From the NCBI GenBank assembly GCA_903882875.1, contig CAIRYQ010000084.1:1-64000 (forward strand): DNA of 64,000 nt, read 5' to 3'. The first letter of the stretch is position 1. The number at the start of each line of letters is the position of its first letter. Below are positions 18,725 to 28,329 of this stretch, piece after piece. The DNA comes from an uncultured Spartobacteria bacterium (lineage in GTDB: Bacteria; Verrucomicrobiota; Verrucomicrobiia; Chthoniobacterales; Chthoniobacteraceae). The position numbers and the translations under genes were made by a program. The notes beneath the pieces are model-generated. The model had not been told where the DNA came from. It saw only the letters and a list, made by a program, of their open reading frames with translations, and did no database searches.

Positions 18725-21256
18725 GTGAAACTTGCTCTCCCACTTTTTGCCGCCCTGCTGCTCTGCTCGACCGACATGCTCCATGCGCAGAAGGCGAAGA
18801 CCGCCGCCGCTGCGGTGCGTCCATCGCAGGACATTCTCAAGCCGTTCATGGAGACGCATTGCACGGATTGCCACGGCGCGGACACGCAGAAGGCGGGACT
18901 GCGGCTCGACAACCTGGCCGCTGATTTTCGCAATGAAAAGGCTGCGGAGGCGTGGACGCGTGTATTCGACAAACTCGTCGCCGGCGAGATGCCGCCGAAG
19001 AAGCGCGAGCGTCCGCCGCAGGCCGATCTCAATGCCACGCTGCGGCTCGTGGGCACGCAGCTCTACGCGGCGTCGCTGGAGCATCAGCAGAAAAAGGGGC
19101 GCGTGATCGTGCGGCGGCTGAACGGCACCGAGTATGAGAACACGATCCGCGATCTGCTCGGCACGCGCGTCGCGCTGAAGGACATGCTGCCCGGAGACAG
19201 TTCGGCGGCGGGCTTTGACAATGTGAGCACCGCGCTCGATCTCTCGGCCACGCACATGCTGCTTTACCAGGAGGCGGCGGAGAAGGCGATCCTGTCGGCG
19301 ATTCCGGTGCATCCGCCGATTCCCTTCAGCGACACGCGCACCGGGCTGGAGATGACGAAGAAGGGGCCGAACTTCCAGCAGGCACTCACCCGCAGTTGCA
19401 AGATTGATGGCGACGCCCTGGTCTTCTACAGCAAGCTCCCGCGCTACGGACTGTGCTCGACCACCTCGGCGCCGTCGGCGGGGCGCTACCGAGTGCAGAT
19501 GAAGGCGTGCGCCGTCGGCGGCGGCGGCAAGCCGATCCCGGTCGGCTATTTCACCGTCGAGCAGAGCGGCCCGGAGCCGCCGGTGCTGCGCGAGGTGCAT
19601 GAGATTCCGCCGGGCGAACCGAAGGTCATCGAGTTTGAGTTCGACCTCGCGCGCGGACAGGCGTTCGTCCTGAATCTGCTCACACTTTGGGACATTCGGA
19701 CGTTCAAGAAACCGATCGAGGAATACACGGGCCTCGGTGTGAAAGTCGAATACCTGAAACTCGAAGGGCCGATCGAGGCGTTTCCGCCGCCAAGCTACGC
19801 GAAAATTTTTTCTGGCGTGCCGTTGAAAGCGCGATCCATCGCGAAAGCTCTCGCTGCAAAAACGCGCGCACCCTCGCACCCGGACAACCGTTCCGCGACG
19901 GTGTGGCATTCCGATCCGCTCGTGCCGGTTTCGGAAAATCCGAAGCAGGATGCCGAGCGACTGATCCGCGATTTTCTACCGCGCGCCTTCCGCAGGCCCG
20001 TGAGCGAGGCGACGCAGAAGCATTTCGTCGGCAAGGTGCTCGCGAAGCTCGATGAGAACTACACGTTCTTCGACGCGATGATGTTCGGCTACAAACTCAT
20101 CCTGTCGTCGCCGGATTTCCTGTTCCTCATGGATTCGCCCGCGTCCGCGGCGAATGCTGGCGGTGACCTGCCCTCGCCGAAGCTCGACGAGTATTCGCTG
20201 GCCGAACGGCTCTCTTATTTTCTGTGGTCCACGATGCCCGACGACGAACTGCTCGCCGTCGCGCGCAAAGGCGAACTGAGCAAACCCGCGACGCTGCACG
20301 CGCAGGTCGAGCGGATGCTGAAGTCGCCCAAGGCGCAGCGTTTCACGGAAAATTTCGAGGGCCAGTGGCTCGATTTGCGGAAGATTGACGCGACCATTCC
20401 CGACCCGCAGCTCTACGGCGATTTCGACTACCTGCTGCTCTGGGCGATGCCGCGCGAGACGGAGCTGTTCTTCGACGAGGTGCTGAAAAACGATCTGAGC
20501 TTGCTCAGCTTCGTACACTCGGACTGGACGATTCTCAACGAGCGCCTCGCCACGCTTTACGGAATCCCCGGCGTCGAGGGCAACGGCTTCCGCAAGGTCA
20601 AGCTGCCGCCCGGCTCGCATCGCGGCGGCGTGATGACGCAGGCGAGCATCTGCAAAGTCACCGCCGACGGCACGCGCACCTCGCCGGTGCTGCGCGGAAA
20701 ATGGATCCTTGAGCGCATCATCGGCAAGCCGCCGCAGCCGCCGCCGCCCGATGCGCCGGCGATCGATCCCGACATCCGCGGCGCGACGACGATCCGCCAG
20801 CAGCTCGACAAGCACCGCAACACGCCCGCGTGCGCGACGTGTCACATTCACATAGACCCGCCGGGCTTCGCGCTGGAGACCTTCGATCCCATCGGCAACT
20901 GGCGCGACTTTTACCGCGTCTCCGTGCGGCCCGGCGGCCGCGCGATGCCGATTGACATCCACGCCTTCAACCAGCGCCCGGTGTATCGCGGGCTGGATGT
21001 CGAGAAGGGCGACAAGACGCCGGAGGGCCGCGCATTCGCCGACATTGACGACTACAAAAAAATCCTGCTCGAAGACAAAGACCAGCTCGCACGTAATCTC
21101 ACGCAAAAGCTGATCGTCTATGCGACCGGCGCGGACATCCAGTTTGCCGACCGTGAAGTCGTCGAGCAGATCATCGCGAAGATCCGTGCGAAGAACTACG
21201 GCTTCCGATCTTTGATCCACGAAGTCGTCGCGAGCCGGGTTTTCCTGAACAAGTAG
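18725..21256 (+). CDS. PSCyt/DUF1592-family secreted cytochrome-like protein 1
   Basis: This protein of 843 residues has a GTG start and a signal peptide (1-21, ending LHAQ). A haem c motif CTDCH is at residues 46-50. The DUF1587-1595-1592-1588-1585 block then follows: RRLNGTEYENTIRDLLG, FLPRAFRRPVSEAT, LAERLSYFLWSTMPDDELL, SHRGGVMTQASICKVTADGTRTSPVLRGKWILERI, and CATCHIHIDPPGFALETFDPIGNWRD with a second CxxCH. This architecture is almost confined to PVC bacteria and is presumed to act in periplasmic redox, possibly coupled to polymer breakdown. It is followed by a paralogue (18 bp) and two DUF1552 proteins, the usual partners. Biochemical function is unproven. Confidence 0.9.
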   Translation: MKLALPLFAALLLCSTDMLHAQKAKTAAAAVRPSQDILKPFMETHCTDCHGADTQKAGLRLDNLAADFRNEKAAEAWTRVFDKLVAGEMPPKKRERPPQADLNATLRLVGTQLYAASLEHQQKKGRVIVRRLNGTEYENTIRDLLGTRVALKDMLPGDSSAAGFDNVSTALDLSATHMLLYQEAAEKAILSAIPVHPPIPFSDTRTGLEMTKKGPNFQQALTRSCKIDGDALVFYSKLPRYGLCSTTSAPSAGRYRVQMKACAVGGGGKPIPVGYFTVEQSGPEPPVLREVHEIPPGEPKVIEFEFDLARGQAFVLNLLTLWDIRTFKKPIEEYTGLGVKVEYLKLEGPIEAFPPPSYAKIFSGVPLKARSIAKALAAKTRAPSHPDNRSATVWHSDPLVPVSENPKQDAERLIRDFLPRAFRRPVSEATQKHFVGKVLAKLDENYTFFDAMMFGYKLILSSPDFLFLMDSPASAANAGGDLPSPKLDEYSLAERLSYFLWSTMPDDELLAVARKGELSKPATLHAQVERMLKSPKAQRFTENFEGQWLDLRKIDATIPDPQLYGDFDYLLLWAMPRETELFFDEVLKNDLSLLSFVHSDWTILNERLATLYGIPGVEGNGFRKVKLPPGSHRGGVMTQASICKVTADGTRTSPVLRGKWILERIIGKPPQPPPPDAPAIDPDIRGATTIRQQLDKHRNTPACATCHIHIDPPGFALETFDPIGNWRDFYRVSVRPGGRAMPIDIHAFNQRPVYRGLDVEKGDKTPEGRAFADIDDYKKILLEDKDQLARNLTQKLIVYATGADIQFADREVVEQIIAKIRAKNYGFRSLIHEVVASRVFLNK

Positions 21257-21274
21257 CTCCGCAGAAATCGCCCC

Positions 21275-23665
21275 ATGAACCACGCACGCCGCATCATCTA
21301 TCTGATCGGCATGTTCGCGGGAATGCTGCTCCGCGCGCACGCGGCGGATGCGAATTTCCACGGCTTCTTCGAGCGGCACTGCGTGAAATGTCACAGCGGC
21401 GAGAAGCCGAAGGGCGATCTTGTGCTCGACAATCTCACGGCGGATTTCGCGGGAAAGGCGAGCCGTGAACGCTGGGATCGCGTCTTGGAACAGCTCACAT
21501 CGGGCGATATGCCGCCAAAAGACAAGCCGCGTCCGCCTGCGGAGGAGGTGAAGGCGCTGGCCGACTGGATTGGCGGGCGCGTGGCTTCGGCTGAGACCGC
21601 GCGGAGAAGCGCTGAAGGACGCGTGGTGATGCGTCGGCTGAACCGCGCGGAGTATGCAAACACGGTGCGCGATCTTCTCGGTGTCGAGGTGGATTTGTCC
21701 GACCTGCTGCCGCCGGACACCTCGACGAGCGGTTTCGACAACAGCGCCGAACTGCTGCACACGTCCTCGTATCTCATGCGCAGCTACCTCGATGCCGCGA
21801 GCCGCATGCTCGATGAGGCGATCGTGAACACGCAGAAGCCGTGGCTGCTCAAGAAGCGATTCGACGTCCGCGAAGAACGCTCCGTGAAAGCGAAGGGCAG
21901 CGTGTATCGCCATGTGGACGACGGCGTGGCGATTTTCGCCGTGTGGGAGTCGGCGAACATCCGCGTGACGATGTGGAATTTTCGCAGCCATGTGCGCGGG
22001 AAATACCGCTTCCGCATTTCGGGTTACGGCTTTCAGAGCGAGGGAAAGCCCGTCAATTTTCACGTCAACGCCGGCACGTTCAAGGAGGTGACGGAAGAGA
22101 GGTTGATTGATTATTTCGCAGTGCCCGCGAACACGGCGAAGGTCATCGAATTCACCGAGCAACTCGAGCCCGAGAACCGCGTCCGCATCATCGCCGACGG
22201 CCTGCCCGCACTGCCGCCCACTGTGGAGAAGATCGGCGCGGACAAATACACCGGTCCGGGCCTTGTGATTCAGTGGATGGATGTCGAAGGCCCGCTGCTG
22301 GAGTCGTGGCCGCCGCCGAGCCACAAGGCGATCTTCGGCGACCTGAAGCAGGAGCGCGTGCCGGGCACCGGCGACAGTGCGCGGTTCGAGGTGGTATCGC
22401 CGCAACCGGTCGCGGACGCGGAGCGCATTCTGCGTGATTTTGCTCGCCGCGCATTTCGACGTCCCGTGACGGACGAGGACATCCGGCCCTTCCTCGCACG
22501 AGTGAAGGCGCGGCTCGATCAGAAGTATTCGTTCGAGCAAGCGGTGCGCGTCGGACTGCGCGCGATCCTCGTCTCGCCGGATTTTCTTTTCCTGCGGGAA
22601 CAGGCGAATGCGCTCGATGATTTTGCCCTCGCGAGCCGGCTCTCGTATTTTCTGTGGAGTTCGATGCCCGACGAGCCGCTCTTGAAATTGGCCGCGGAGA
22701 AAAGGCTGCACGAGCCGTCCGTGCTGCACGCACAGGTCGAGCGCATGTTGGGCGATGCGAAGGCGAAGGCGTTCACCGCGAATTTCACCGGCCAGTGGCT
22801 GAGCCTCCGCGCGATTGATGCGACGTTGCCGGACCGCACGCTCTATCCCGAATACGACGACATGCTGAAGACCGCGATGCTCAAGGAGACCTCGCTGTTC
22901 TTCGACGAAGTCCTCGCGCGCGATCTGCCGCTCACGAATTTCGTCTCGTCGGATTTCACATTCCTGAATGCGCGCCTCGCGAAGCACTACGGCATCCCCG
23001 GCATCGAGGGCACGGAGATGCGCAAGGTGACGCTGCCGCCCGGCACTCACCGCGGCGGCGTGCTCACGATGGGCAGCGTGCTGAAGGTGACGGCAAACGG
23101 CACTACGACATCGCCCGTCATTCGCGGCGCGTGGGTGCTGGAGCGCATCCTGGGGACGCCGCCGCCGAAACCCCCGGCGGATGTCGAGGCCATCGAGCCG
23201 GACATCCGCGGCGCGACGACGATCCGAGAGCAACTCGCGAAGCATCGCAAGGTCGCGAGCTGTGCGAAGTGCCACACGAAGATTGATCCGCCGGGATTCG
23301 CGCTGGAGAGCTTCGATGTGATCGGCGGATGGCGCGAAAATTACCGGGCCCTCAGCAACAACGGTGAGAAGGACGCCAAGGGTCGCCGCGTGCGTCAAGG
23401 CCCGGCCGTGGATCCCGGCGATGCACTGCCGGACGGACGGCACTTCCACGACGTGGACGAATACAAAAAACTGATCCTCGAAGACAAAGATCAGCTTGCC
23501 CGCTGCCTCGCGGAAAAATTGCTCGCCTACTCGACCGGCGCGTCGCCGACGAAATCGGACAAGCCTCACATCGAAACGATCGTCCGCAACCTCCACGACA
23601 AGAACTACGGCTTCCGCTCGCTGATCCACGAGGTCGTGTGCAGCCCCGTTTTCCAAAGCAAATAA
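21275..23665 (+). CDS. PSCyt/DUF1592-family secreted cytochrome-like protein 2
   Basis: This protein of 796 residues has a signal peptide (1-24, RAHAAD), a haem motif CVKCH at 36-40, and the same block as its neighbour. The block is seen in RRLNRAEYANTVRDLLGV, FARRAFRRPVTDEDIRPFLARV, LASRLSYFLWSSMPDEPLL, GTHRGGVLTMGSVLKVTANGTTTSPVIRG, and CAKCHTKIDPPGFALESFDVIGGWREN. The two paralogues are clearly diverged in their central part, so the tandem is not a recent duplication. It is 6 bp upstream of the first DUF1552 gene. It is likely periplasmic or outer-membrane associated and co-transcribed. Confidence 0.9.
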   Translation: MNHARRIIYLIGMFAGMLLRAHAADANFHGFFERHCVKCHSGEKPKGDLVLDNLTADFAGKASRERWDRVLEQLTSGDMPPKDKPRPPAEEVKALADWIGGRVASAETARRSAEGRVVMRRLNRAEYANTVRDLLGVEVDLSDLLPPDTSTSGFDNSAELLHTSSYLMRSYLDAASRMLDEAIVNTQKPWLLKKRFDVREERSVKAKGSVYRHVDDGVAIFAVWESANIRVTMWNFRSHVRGKYRFRISGYGFQSEGKPVNFHVNAGTFKEVTEERLIDYFAVPANTAKVIEFTEQLEPENRVRIIADGLPALPPTVEKIGADKYTGPGLVIQWMDVEGPLLESWPPPSHKAIFGDLKQERVPGTGDSARFEVVSPQPVADAERILRDFARRAFRRPVTDEDIRPFLARVKARLDQKYSFEQAVRVGLRAILVSPDFLFLREQANALDDFALASRLSYFLWSSMPDEPLLKLAAEKRLHEPSVLHAQVERMLGDAKAKAFTANFTGQWLSLRAIDATLPDRTLYPEYDDMLKTAMLKETSLFFDEVLARDLPLTNFVSSDFTFLNARLAKHYGIPGIEGTEMRKVTLPPGTHRGGVLTMGSVLKVTANGTTTSPVIRGAWVLERILGTPPPKPPADVEAIEPDIRGATTIREQLAKHRKVASCAKCHTKIDPPGFALESFDVIGGWRENYRALSNNGEKDAKGRRVRQGPAVDPGDALPDGRHFHDVDEYKKLILEDKDQLARCLAEKLLAYSTGASPTKSDKPHIETIVRNLHDKNYGFRSLIHEVVCSPVFQSK

Positions 23666-23671
23666 ACTCCG

Positions 23672-24943
23672 ATGAAAATCCCACGCCGCACCTTTCTCCG
23701 CACCGCAGGCATCTCGCTCGCCCTGCCGTGGCTCGACGCTTTTGCCGCCGACCCGAAGCGCCCCTCGGCTGATGCGGTGCCGCGCCGCATGATCTGCATC
23801 TGCGCGCCGCTCGGATTGCATCCCGACAATTTTTTCCCGCAGAAAACCGGCAGAGACTACGATCTGTCGCCCTACCTCGAAATCCTCGGCGAGTTCCGCG
23901 ATGACATGACGGTGATCTCGGGACTCCAGCACGCCGGCATGGGATCCAGCTTCGCGCACCAGGCGTCCGCGAGTTTTCTCACCGGCGTCCCCGGCGCGGG
24001 CAGGCCGGGATTTCGCAACGCGATTTCGCTCGATCAGTTTGCCGCCGAACAGATCGGCACGAAGACGCGGTTTCCCAGCCTCGCGCTTTCCGGCGAGGGC
24101 GCAGGTGGTCTCTCGTGGACGCGCACGGGCGCGCTCATCCCCGCGGACAATGCGCCGTCGAAAGTCTTCGCGCGCCTCTTCCTCGAAGGCCGCGCCGACG
24201 AAGTGCAGGAGCAGATGCGACGCCTCGATGATGGCCGGAGCATTCTTGATGATGTCAGCGTGCAGGCGAAATCCATGCGCTCCACCCTCGGCAGCGAAGA
24301 CCGCGACAAGCTCGACGAATACCTCACCAGCGTCCGCGAACTCGAACAGCGCATGGTCACCGACGAAAGCTGGGCGAAGAAGCCGAAGCCGAAAGTCAGC
24401 GTGAAGCCGCCCACCGACATTACGAACGCCGCCGACCTCATCGGCCGCACGCGCCTGCTCTTCGACCTCACGCACCTCGCGCTTCAGACGGATTCCACGC
24501 GGCTCATCACGATCATGCTCGCGGGTTCCTCGTTTGCGCCGCCGATCCCCGGCGTCACGCTCGGGCACCACGACCTCTCGCATCACGGCAAAGATCCGCG
24601 CAAGCTCGAGCAGCTCAAGATAGTCGAAATCGAAACGATGAAGACCGTCCGCGATTTGCTCGCAAAGCTCCGGCAGTCGAAGGAGGACAGTTCCACGCTG
24701 CTCGACCGCACCACTGTTTTCCTCGGCAGCAATCTCGGCGAAAGCAGCAGCCACTCCACGAAAAATCTCCCCGTCCTCCTCGCGGGCGGCGGCTTCCGGC
24801 ACGGGCAGCACCTGCCATTCGATCCGCAGAATCCGCCGCCGCTGTGCAATCTTTTCGTGAGCATGTTGCAGCGCATGGGCATCGAGACCGCAAGATTCGG
24901 CACCAGCACCGGCATGCTCACCGGGCTCGACGCGAAGGCGTGA
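23672..24943 (+). CDS. DUF1552 protein, Tat-type signal, copy 1
   Basis: This protein of 423 residues begins MKIPRRTFLRTAGISLALPWLDA, a twin-arginine signal with the RRTFLR motif. The body is typical of DUF1552, with PLGLHPDNFFPQKTGRDYDLSPYLEIL, HQASASFLTGV, ISLDQFAAEQIG, LGHHDLSHHG and FLGSNLGESSSHSTKNLPVLLAGG. DUF1552 proteins belong to the alkaline-phosphatase or DUF1501 superfamily in structure, and almost always sit beside PSCyt/DUF1592 genes. Being Tat-exported suggests folding or a cofactor before export. It would act outside the cytoplasm with the two upstream cytochrome proteins. Substrate unknown. Confidence 0.9.
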   Translation: MKIPRRTFLRTAGISLALPWLDAFAADPKRPSADAVPRRMICICAPLGLHPDNFFPQKTGRDYDLSPYLEILGEFRDDMTVISGLQHAGMGSSFAHQASASFLTGVPGAGRPGFRNAISLDQFAAEQIGTKTRFPSLALSGEGAGGLSWTRTGALIPADNAPSKVFARLFLEGRADEVQEQMRRLDDGRSILDDVSVQAKSMRSTLGSEDRDKLDEYLTSVRELEQRMVTDESWAKKPKPKVSVKPPTDITNAADLIGRTRLLFDLTHLALQTDSTRLITIMLAGSSFAPPIPGVTLGHHDLSHHGKDPRKLEQLKIVEIETMKTVRDLLAKLRQSKEDSSTLLDRTTVFLGSNLGESSSHSTKNLPVLLAGGGFRHGQHLPFDPQNPPPLCNLFVSMLQRMGIETARFGTSTGMLTGLDAKA

Positions 24944-25018
24944 TGCCGTGATGCGCCCTAAGGATTCGACCGAGACAGACACAATTCCAACAGCTACCCT
25001 CACCGCCAAACTGCTCCC

Positions 25019-26272
25019 ATGATCCCGCAACGCATTGACCGCCGAACTTTCCTGCGCGCCTCGGGCGTCGCCATCGCGCTCCCATTCCTGGACTCACTGC
25101 TGACGGCTGCCGAATCCAAAAAGGCCGCAGGCCGCCCGCCGCGGATGGTCCTCATCGGGCAGCCGCTCGGGATGTACGCGGAGAATTTTTTCCCGGAGAA
25201 AGGTGGGCGCGATTACGAGCCGAGCCGTTACCTGAAACTCCTCCAGCCGCTGCGCGACAAGTTCACCGCCTTCTCGGGCATGTCGCATCGCTACGCGGCG
25301 GGGCACTTCGCCGAGGTCGGGCTCATGACCGGCGTCGCGCCGGAATTCATCCGCGACAAGGACATCAAGAACGGCATCTCGCTCGACCAGGAAGTCGCCT
25401 CGCACATCGGGAACCAGACGCGCTATTCCTCGCTCGTCCTCGGCGGCGGCACCATCGCGTGGAACCGCCGCGGCGTCCGCATTCCCTCCGAGCAGCGCGC
25501 CACGCAGGTCTTCCGGAAGCTCTTCATCGCTGGCACGCCCGAGGAGGAGACGCGCGAACTCCAGCGCGTCCGCGACGGCCAGAGCATCCTCGACGATGTG
25601 CGCGGCCAGATCAAAACCATCAGCAACAAGGTGAGCACCGACGACCGCAACCGGCTCGACCTTTTCCTCACCTCCGTGCGCGAGGCCGAGCAGCACCTCC
25701 AGCAGGACGAGCACTGGGGCCTCACCCCAAAGCCCAAGGTGGAAATGAAGACGCCCACGAGCGACTTCGGCGGCGCGGCCCTCATCGAGCGCAGCCGGCA
25801 GTGGTACGACATCGTGCATCTCGCCTTGCAGACGGATTCCACGCGCGTCGTCTCGCTTTTCCTCGGCACGCAGGAGAGGCCCGAGATCGAGGGCGTGAAG
25901 CTCGGGCATCACGACGCCTCGCACCACGGCCAGGATCCCGCGAAGCTCGAACAGCTCGCGCTCATCGAGGAGGCGGAGATCAAGGTCTTCGGCGAATTTC
26001 TTGAAAAGCTCAAGGCCAGCACCGAGGGCGACGGCACGCTGCTCGACCACACCGCCGTATTCTACACGAGCAACCTCGGCAACTCCTCCTCGCACGACAA
26101 TCACAACCTGCCGATTCTCCTCGCAGGCGGCACGTTCAAGCACCTGGGCCACGTCGCCTTCGACCGCAAGAACAACACGCTGCTCTCGAATCTCTTCGTC
26201 CGCATGATGCACCACATGGGCATCGAGGCGAAGTCCTTCGGCGCGAGCACGGGGATCATCAGCGAAGTGTAG
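25019..26272 (+). CDS. DUF1552 protein, Tat-type signal, copy 2
   Basis: This protein of 417 residues starts MIPQRIDRRTFLRASGVAIALPFLDS, again a twin-arginine signal. It shares GMYAENFFPEKGGRDYEPSRYLK, SHRYAAGHFAEVGLMTGVAP, LGHHDASHHGQDP and YTSNLGNSSSHDNHNLPILLAGG with its upstream neighbour. It ends the four-gene group of two PSCyt/DUF1592 and two DUF1552 genes. The order suggests duplicated partners, one for each cytochrome protein. The gap of 75 bp before it could carry a second promoter, but I see no clear signal. Confidence 0.88.
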   Translation: MIPQRIDRRTFLRASGVAIALPFLDSLLTAAESKKAAGRPPRMVLIGQPLGMYAENFFPEKGGRDYEPSRYLKLLQPLRDKFTAFSGMSHRYAAGHFAEVGLMTGVAPEFIRDKDIKNGISLDQEVASHIGNQTRYSSLVLGGGTIAWNRRGVRIPSEQRATQVFRKLFIAGTPEEETRELQRVRDGQSILDDVRGQIKTISNKVSTDDRNRLDLFLTSVREAEQHLQQDEHWGLTPKPKVEMKTPTSDFGGAALIERSRQWYDIVHLALQTDSTRVVSLFLGTQERPEIEGVKLGHHDASHHGQDPAKLEQLALIEEAEIKVFGEFLEKLKASTEGDGTLLDHTAVFYTSNLGNSSSHDNHNLPILLAGGTFKHLGHVAFDRKNNTLLSNLFVRMMHHMGIEAKSFGASTGIISEV

Positions 26273-26507
26273 CCGCCGAGCCATGCCTGCCAAAGCGGAG
26301 CGGATGCCAATGCTCTAAGCTCAACGCTTGAGCGCATGAATCTCCCCGCAACTAAGCTTCACACTTGGAAATCCGGCTCGCGGAGCAGCACCGGAAACCA
26401 GCTTCATCGTTCCCCAACCCTTCGCTCCTGCGGTATGTCTTCACTCGCCGACGCCGGTTCGCGTTTCAGGCCGGCCACGGTGCGGCGGGTGCGAATGCGA
26501 ATTCCTT

Positions 26508-26724
26508 GCAGCCGTGACCGAGGACGACGCCACCGCGCCGACCGTCACCGACCTGTGGGCCACCGCCGACTGGCACGAGCGCGAAGTCTTCGACATGATG
26601 GACATCCGGTTCACCGGCCATCCCGACCTGCGCCGCATCCTCATGTGGGAAGGCTACCCGTTCCATCCGCTGCGAAAGGACTTCCCGCTCCCCAGCAAGG
26701 ACAGCGACACGCAGGACCGCGAAC
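26508..26724 (+). pseudogene. nuoC: NADH dehydrogenase subunit C (NuoC) C-terminal fragment
   Basis: The frame reads [47 protein letters not shown] and then HPLRKDFPL. This is the conserved C-terminal region of NuoC of respiratory complex I, including the WHEREVFD signature. The N-terminal half is absent and no other nuo gene is near. The fragment is followed by unrelated coding remains in another frame. It is a gene remnant carried here by rearrangement, not a working subunit. Its left limit is uncertain because upstream sequence does not resemble NuoC. Confidence 0.85.
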
Positions 26725-26725
26725 T

Positions 26726-26794
26726 GCGCTCGCCAAGGCGCAAAACGAGGCGGCTGCGCTGTTGCGAAAGCAGTTCCCAATCACCAAACACTGA
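26726..26794 (+). pseudogene. 3' end remnant of a lost sulfatase gene
   Basis: The frame [22 protein letters not shown]-stop is nearly identical to the last residues of the sulfatase ending at 28310 ([22 protein letters not shown]). The DNA differs at many third positions, so this is a diverged paralogue tail rather than a fresh copy. It abuts the nuoC fragment in a different frame and lies 12 bp before the next sulfatase start. A tandem sulfatase gene has probably been deleted here, leaving only its end. Confidence 0.85.
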
Positions 26795-26806
26795 ACCCAT
26801 CCCAAC

Positions 26807-28310
26807 ATGCGCCACATTTTTCTCGCACTCCTCGCGATTCTCCTCTCACTCGCAGCCTGCGAGATGTCCGCATCCGCCGCACAGCAGCCGAATGTCCTCT
26901 TCATCGTCGCCGACGACTTCCGCGCGGAACTCGCAAGCTACGGCTCGCCCGCACACACGCCGAACTTGGACCGCCTCGCGAAACGCTCGCTGCAATTCGA
27001 CTCCGCCTACGCGCAGCAGGCCGTCTGCAATCCGTCTCGCTCATCGTTCCTCACCGGGCGGCGGCCGGACACGCTGAAGGTGCTGGAACAACAGCACGCA
27101 CTTCCGCGACGGCGCCGCCGGGCCGGACGTGATGACGCTGCCGCTGTGGTTTAAGGAGCACGGTTACGACACGCGCTGCGTCGGGAAAATCTTCCACAAC
27201 TGGCACACGAAGGTCCACGGTGACCCGCGCTCGTGGAGCGCGCCGGAGTTTCTTTACTACGCCAATCACGGCGACGACGACGCGCAGGTGAAAGGCGAGT
27301 TGCCGCCGAATCTCGCGAAGACGACGACGGGATTTGGCTACGCGAAGAACGGCATCTGCGAGTGCCGCGACGTGCCGGACGAGGCGTATTACGACGGGCG
27401 CGTCGCCGCCGAGGCTGTGCGCGTGCTTGGCGAACTGAAGTCCAAGGTCGAGCCGTTCTTCCTCGCCGTCGGATTCTGGAAGCCGCACGCGCCGTTCAAC
27501 GCGCCGAAAAAATACTGGGATTTGTACGACCGCGCAAAGCTCCCGCCGCTCGACGAACACAATGCGCCCCGCCCCGTCGGCGCGCCGGACATCGCCTTTC
27601 ACAACAGCAGCGAAGTCCTCGGCCCGCCCGACAAGCGCGCGCCGCTCACGCCCGCCGCCGCCGCGGAAATGCGCCACGGCTACTTTGCAAACATCAGCTA
27701 TATGGATGCGCAGCTCGGCAAGGTGCTCGACGCGCTCGATGCCAGCGGCATCGCGGACCGCACCGTCGTCGTCTTCACCGCCGACCACGGCTACCACATC
27801 GGCGAGCACACGCTGTGGGGCAAGACTTCGAACTTCGAGCTGGATGCGCGCGTGCCGTTCTTCCTCGCCGCGCCCGGCATGAAGGCCGCAGGCAAACGCA
27901 CCGCCTCGCCCACCGAGCTGCTCGATCTTTTCCCCACGTTCACCGAGCTGTGCGGCCTCCCGCGTCCCGACGGACTCGAAGGCACGAGCCTCGCGCCGCT
28001 GCTCGCCGATCCTTCGCTGCGGCTGAAGCCCGCCTCATTCACCCAGCACCCGCGCCCCGCCTACTACGACCGTGAGCCGGGTGGCCAGCCGTCCGTCATG
28101 GGCGTGAGCATCCGCACCGCCCGCGTGCGCTACACGGAATGGCGCGATTGGAAGACCGGCGAGCCCGTCGCCCGCGAACTCTACGACGGCATCGGCGACC
28201 CGAACGAAATGCGCAATGTCGTGGATGCCGTGGACTCCCCCGCGCTCGCCGCCGCGCAAGCCGAAGCCGCCGCGCTGCTCAGGAAGCAATTTCCCATCAC
28301 CCGGCACTGA
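26807..28310 (+). pseudogene. Iduronate-2-sulfatase-like lipoprotein sulfatase with a frameshift
   Basis: The gene starts at ATG 26807 with a signal peptide ending in a lipobox (LSLAAC, Cys18). It keeps the sulfatase metal site (Asp36-Asp37 in VADDF), and the formylglycine motif CNPSR is at residues 74-78. After GRRPDTLKV an extra C at about 27083 shifts the frame. [22 protein letters not shown] then resumes in the +1 frame and runs to 28310, with HNGYHIGEHTLW-type and DLFPTFTELCGLP segments intact. Without the shift it would be about 500 residues, normal for iduronate-2-sulfatase-like enzymes that remove sulfate from polysaccharides. It is either a recent pseudogene or a single-base assembly error. 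The ATG 27129 could not make a working enzyme, because the active-site Cys lies upstream. Confidence 0.9.
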
Positions 28311-28329
28311 CCGGACTCCGCTCCCTCAC

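Noticed and set aside
19976-25030. Minus-strand open frame of 1684 codons
   Set aside because: It is antisense to four clearly coding PSCyt and DUF1552 genes, is rich in Arg, Ala, Val and His as expected for the shadow of a GC3-rich gene, and shows no domain.
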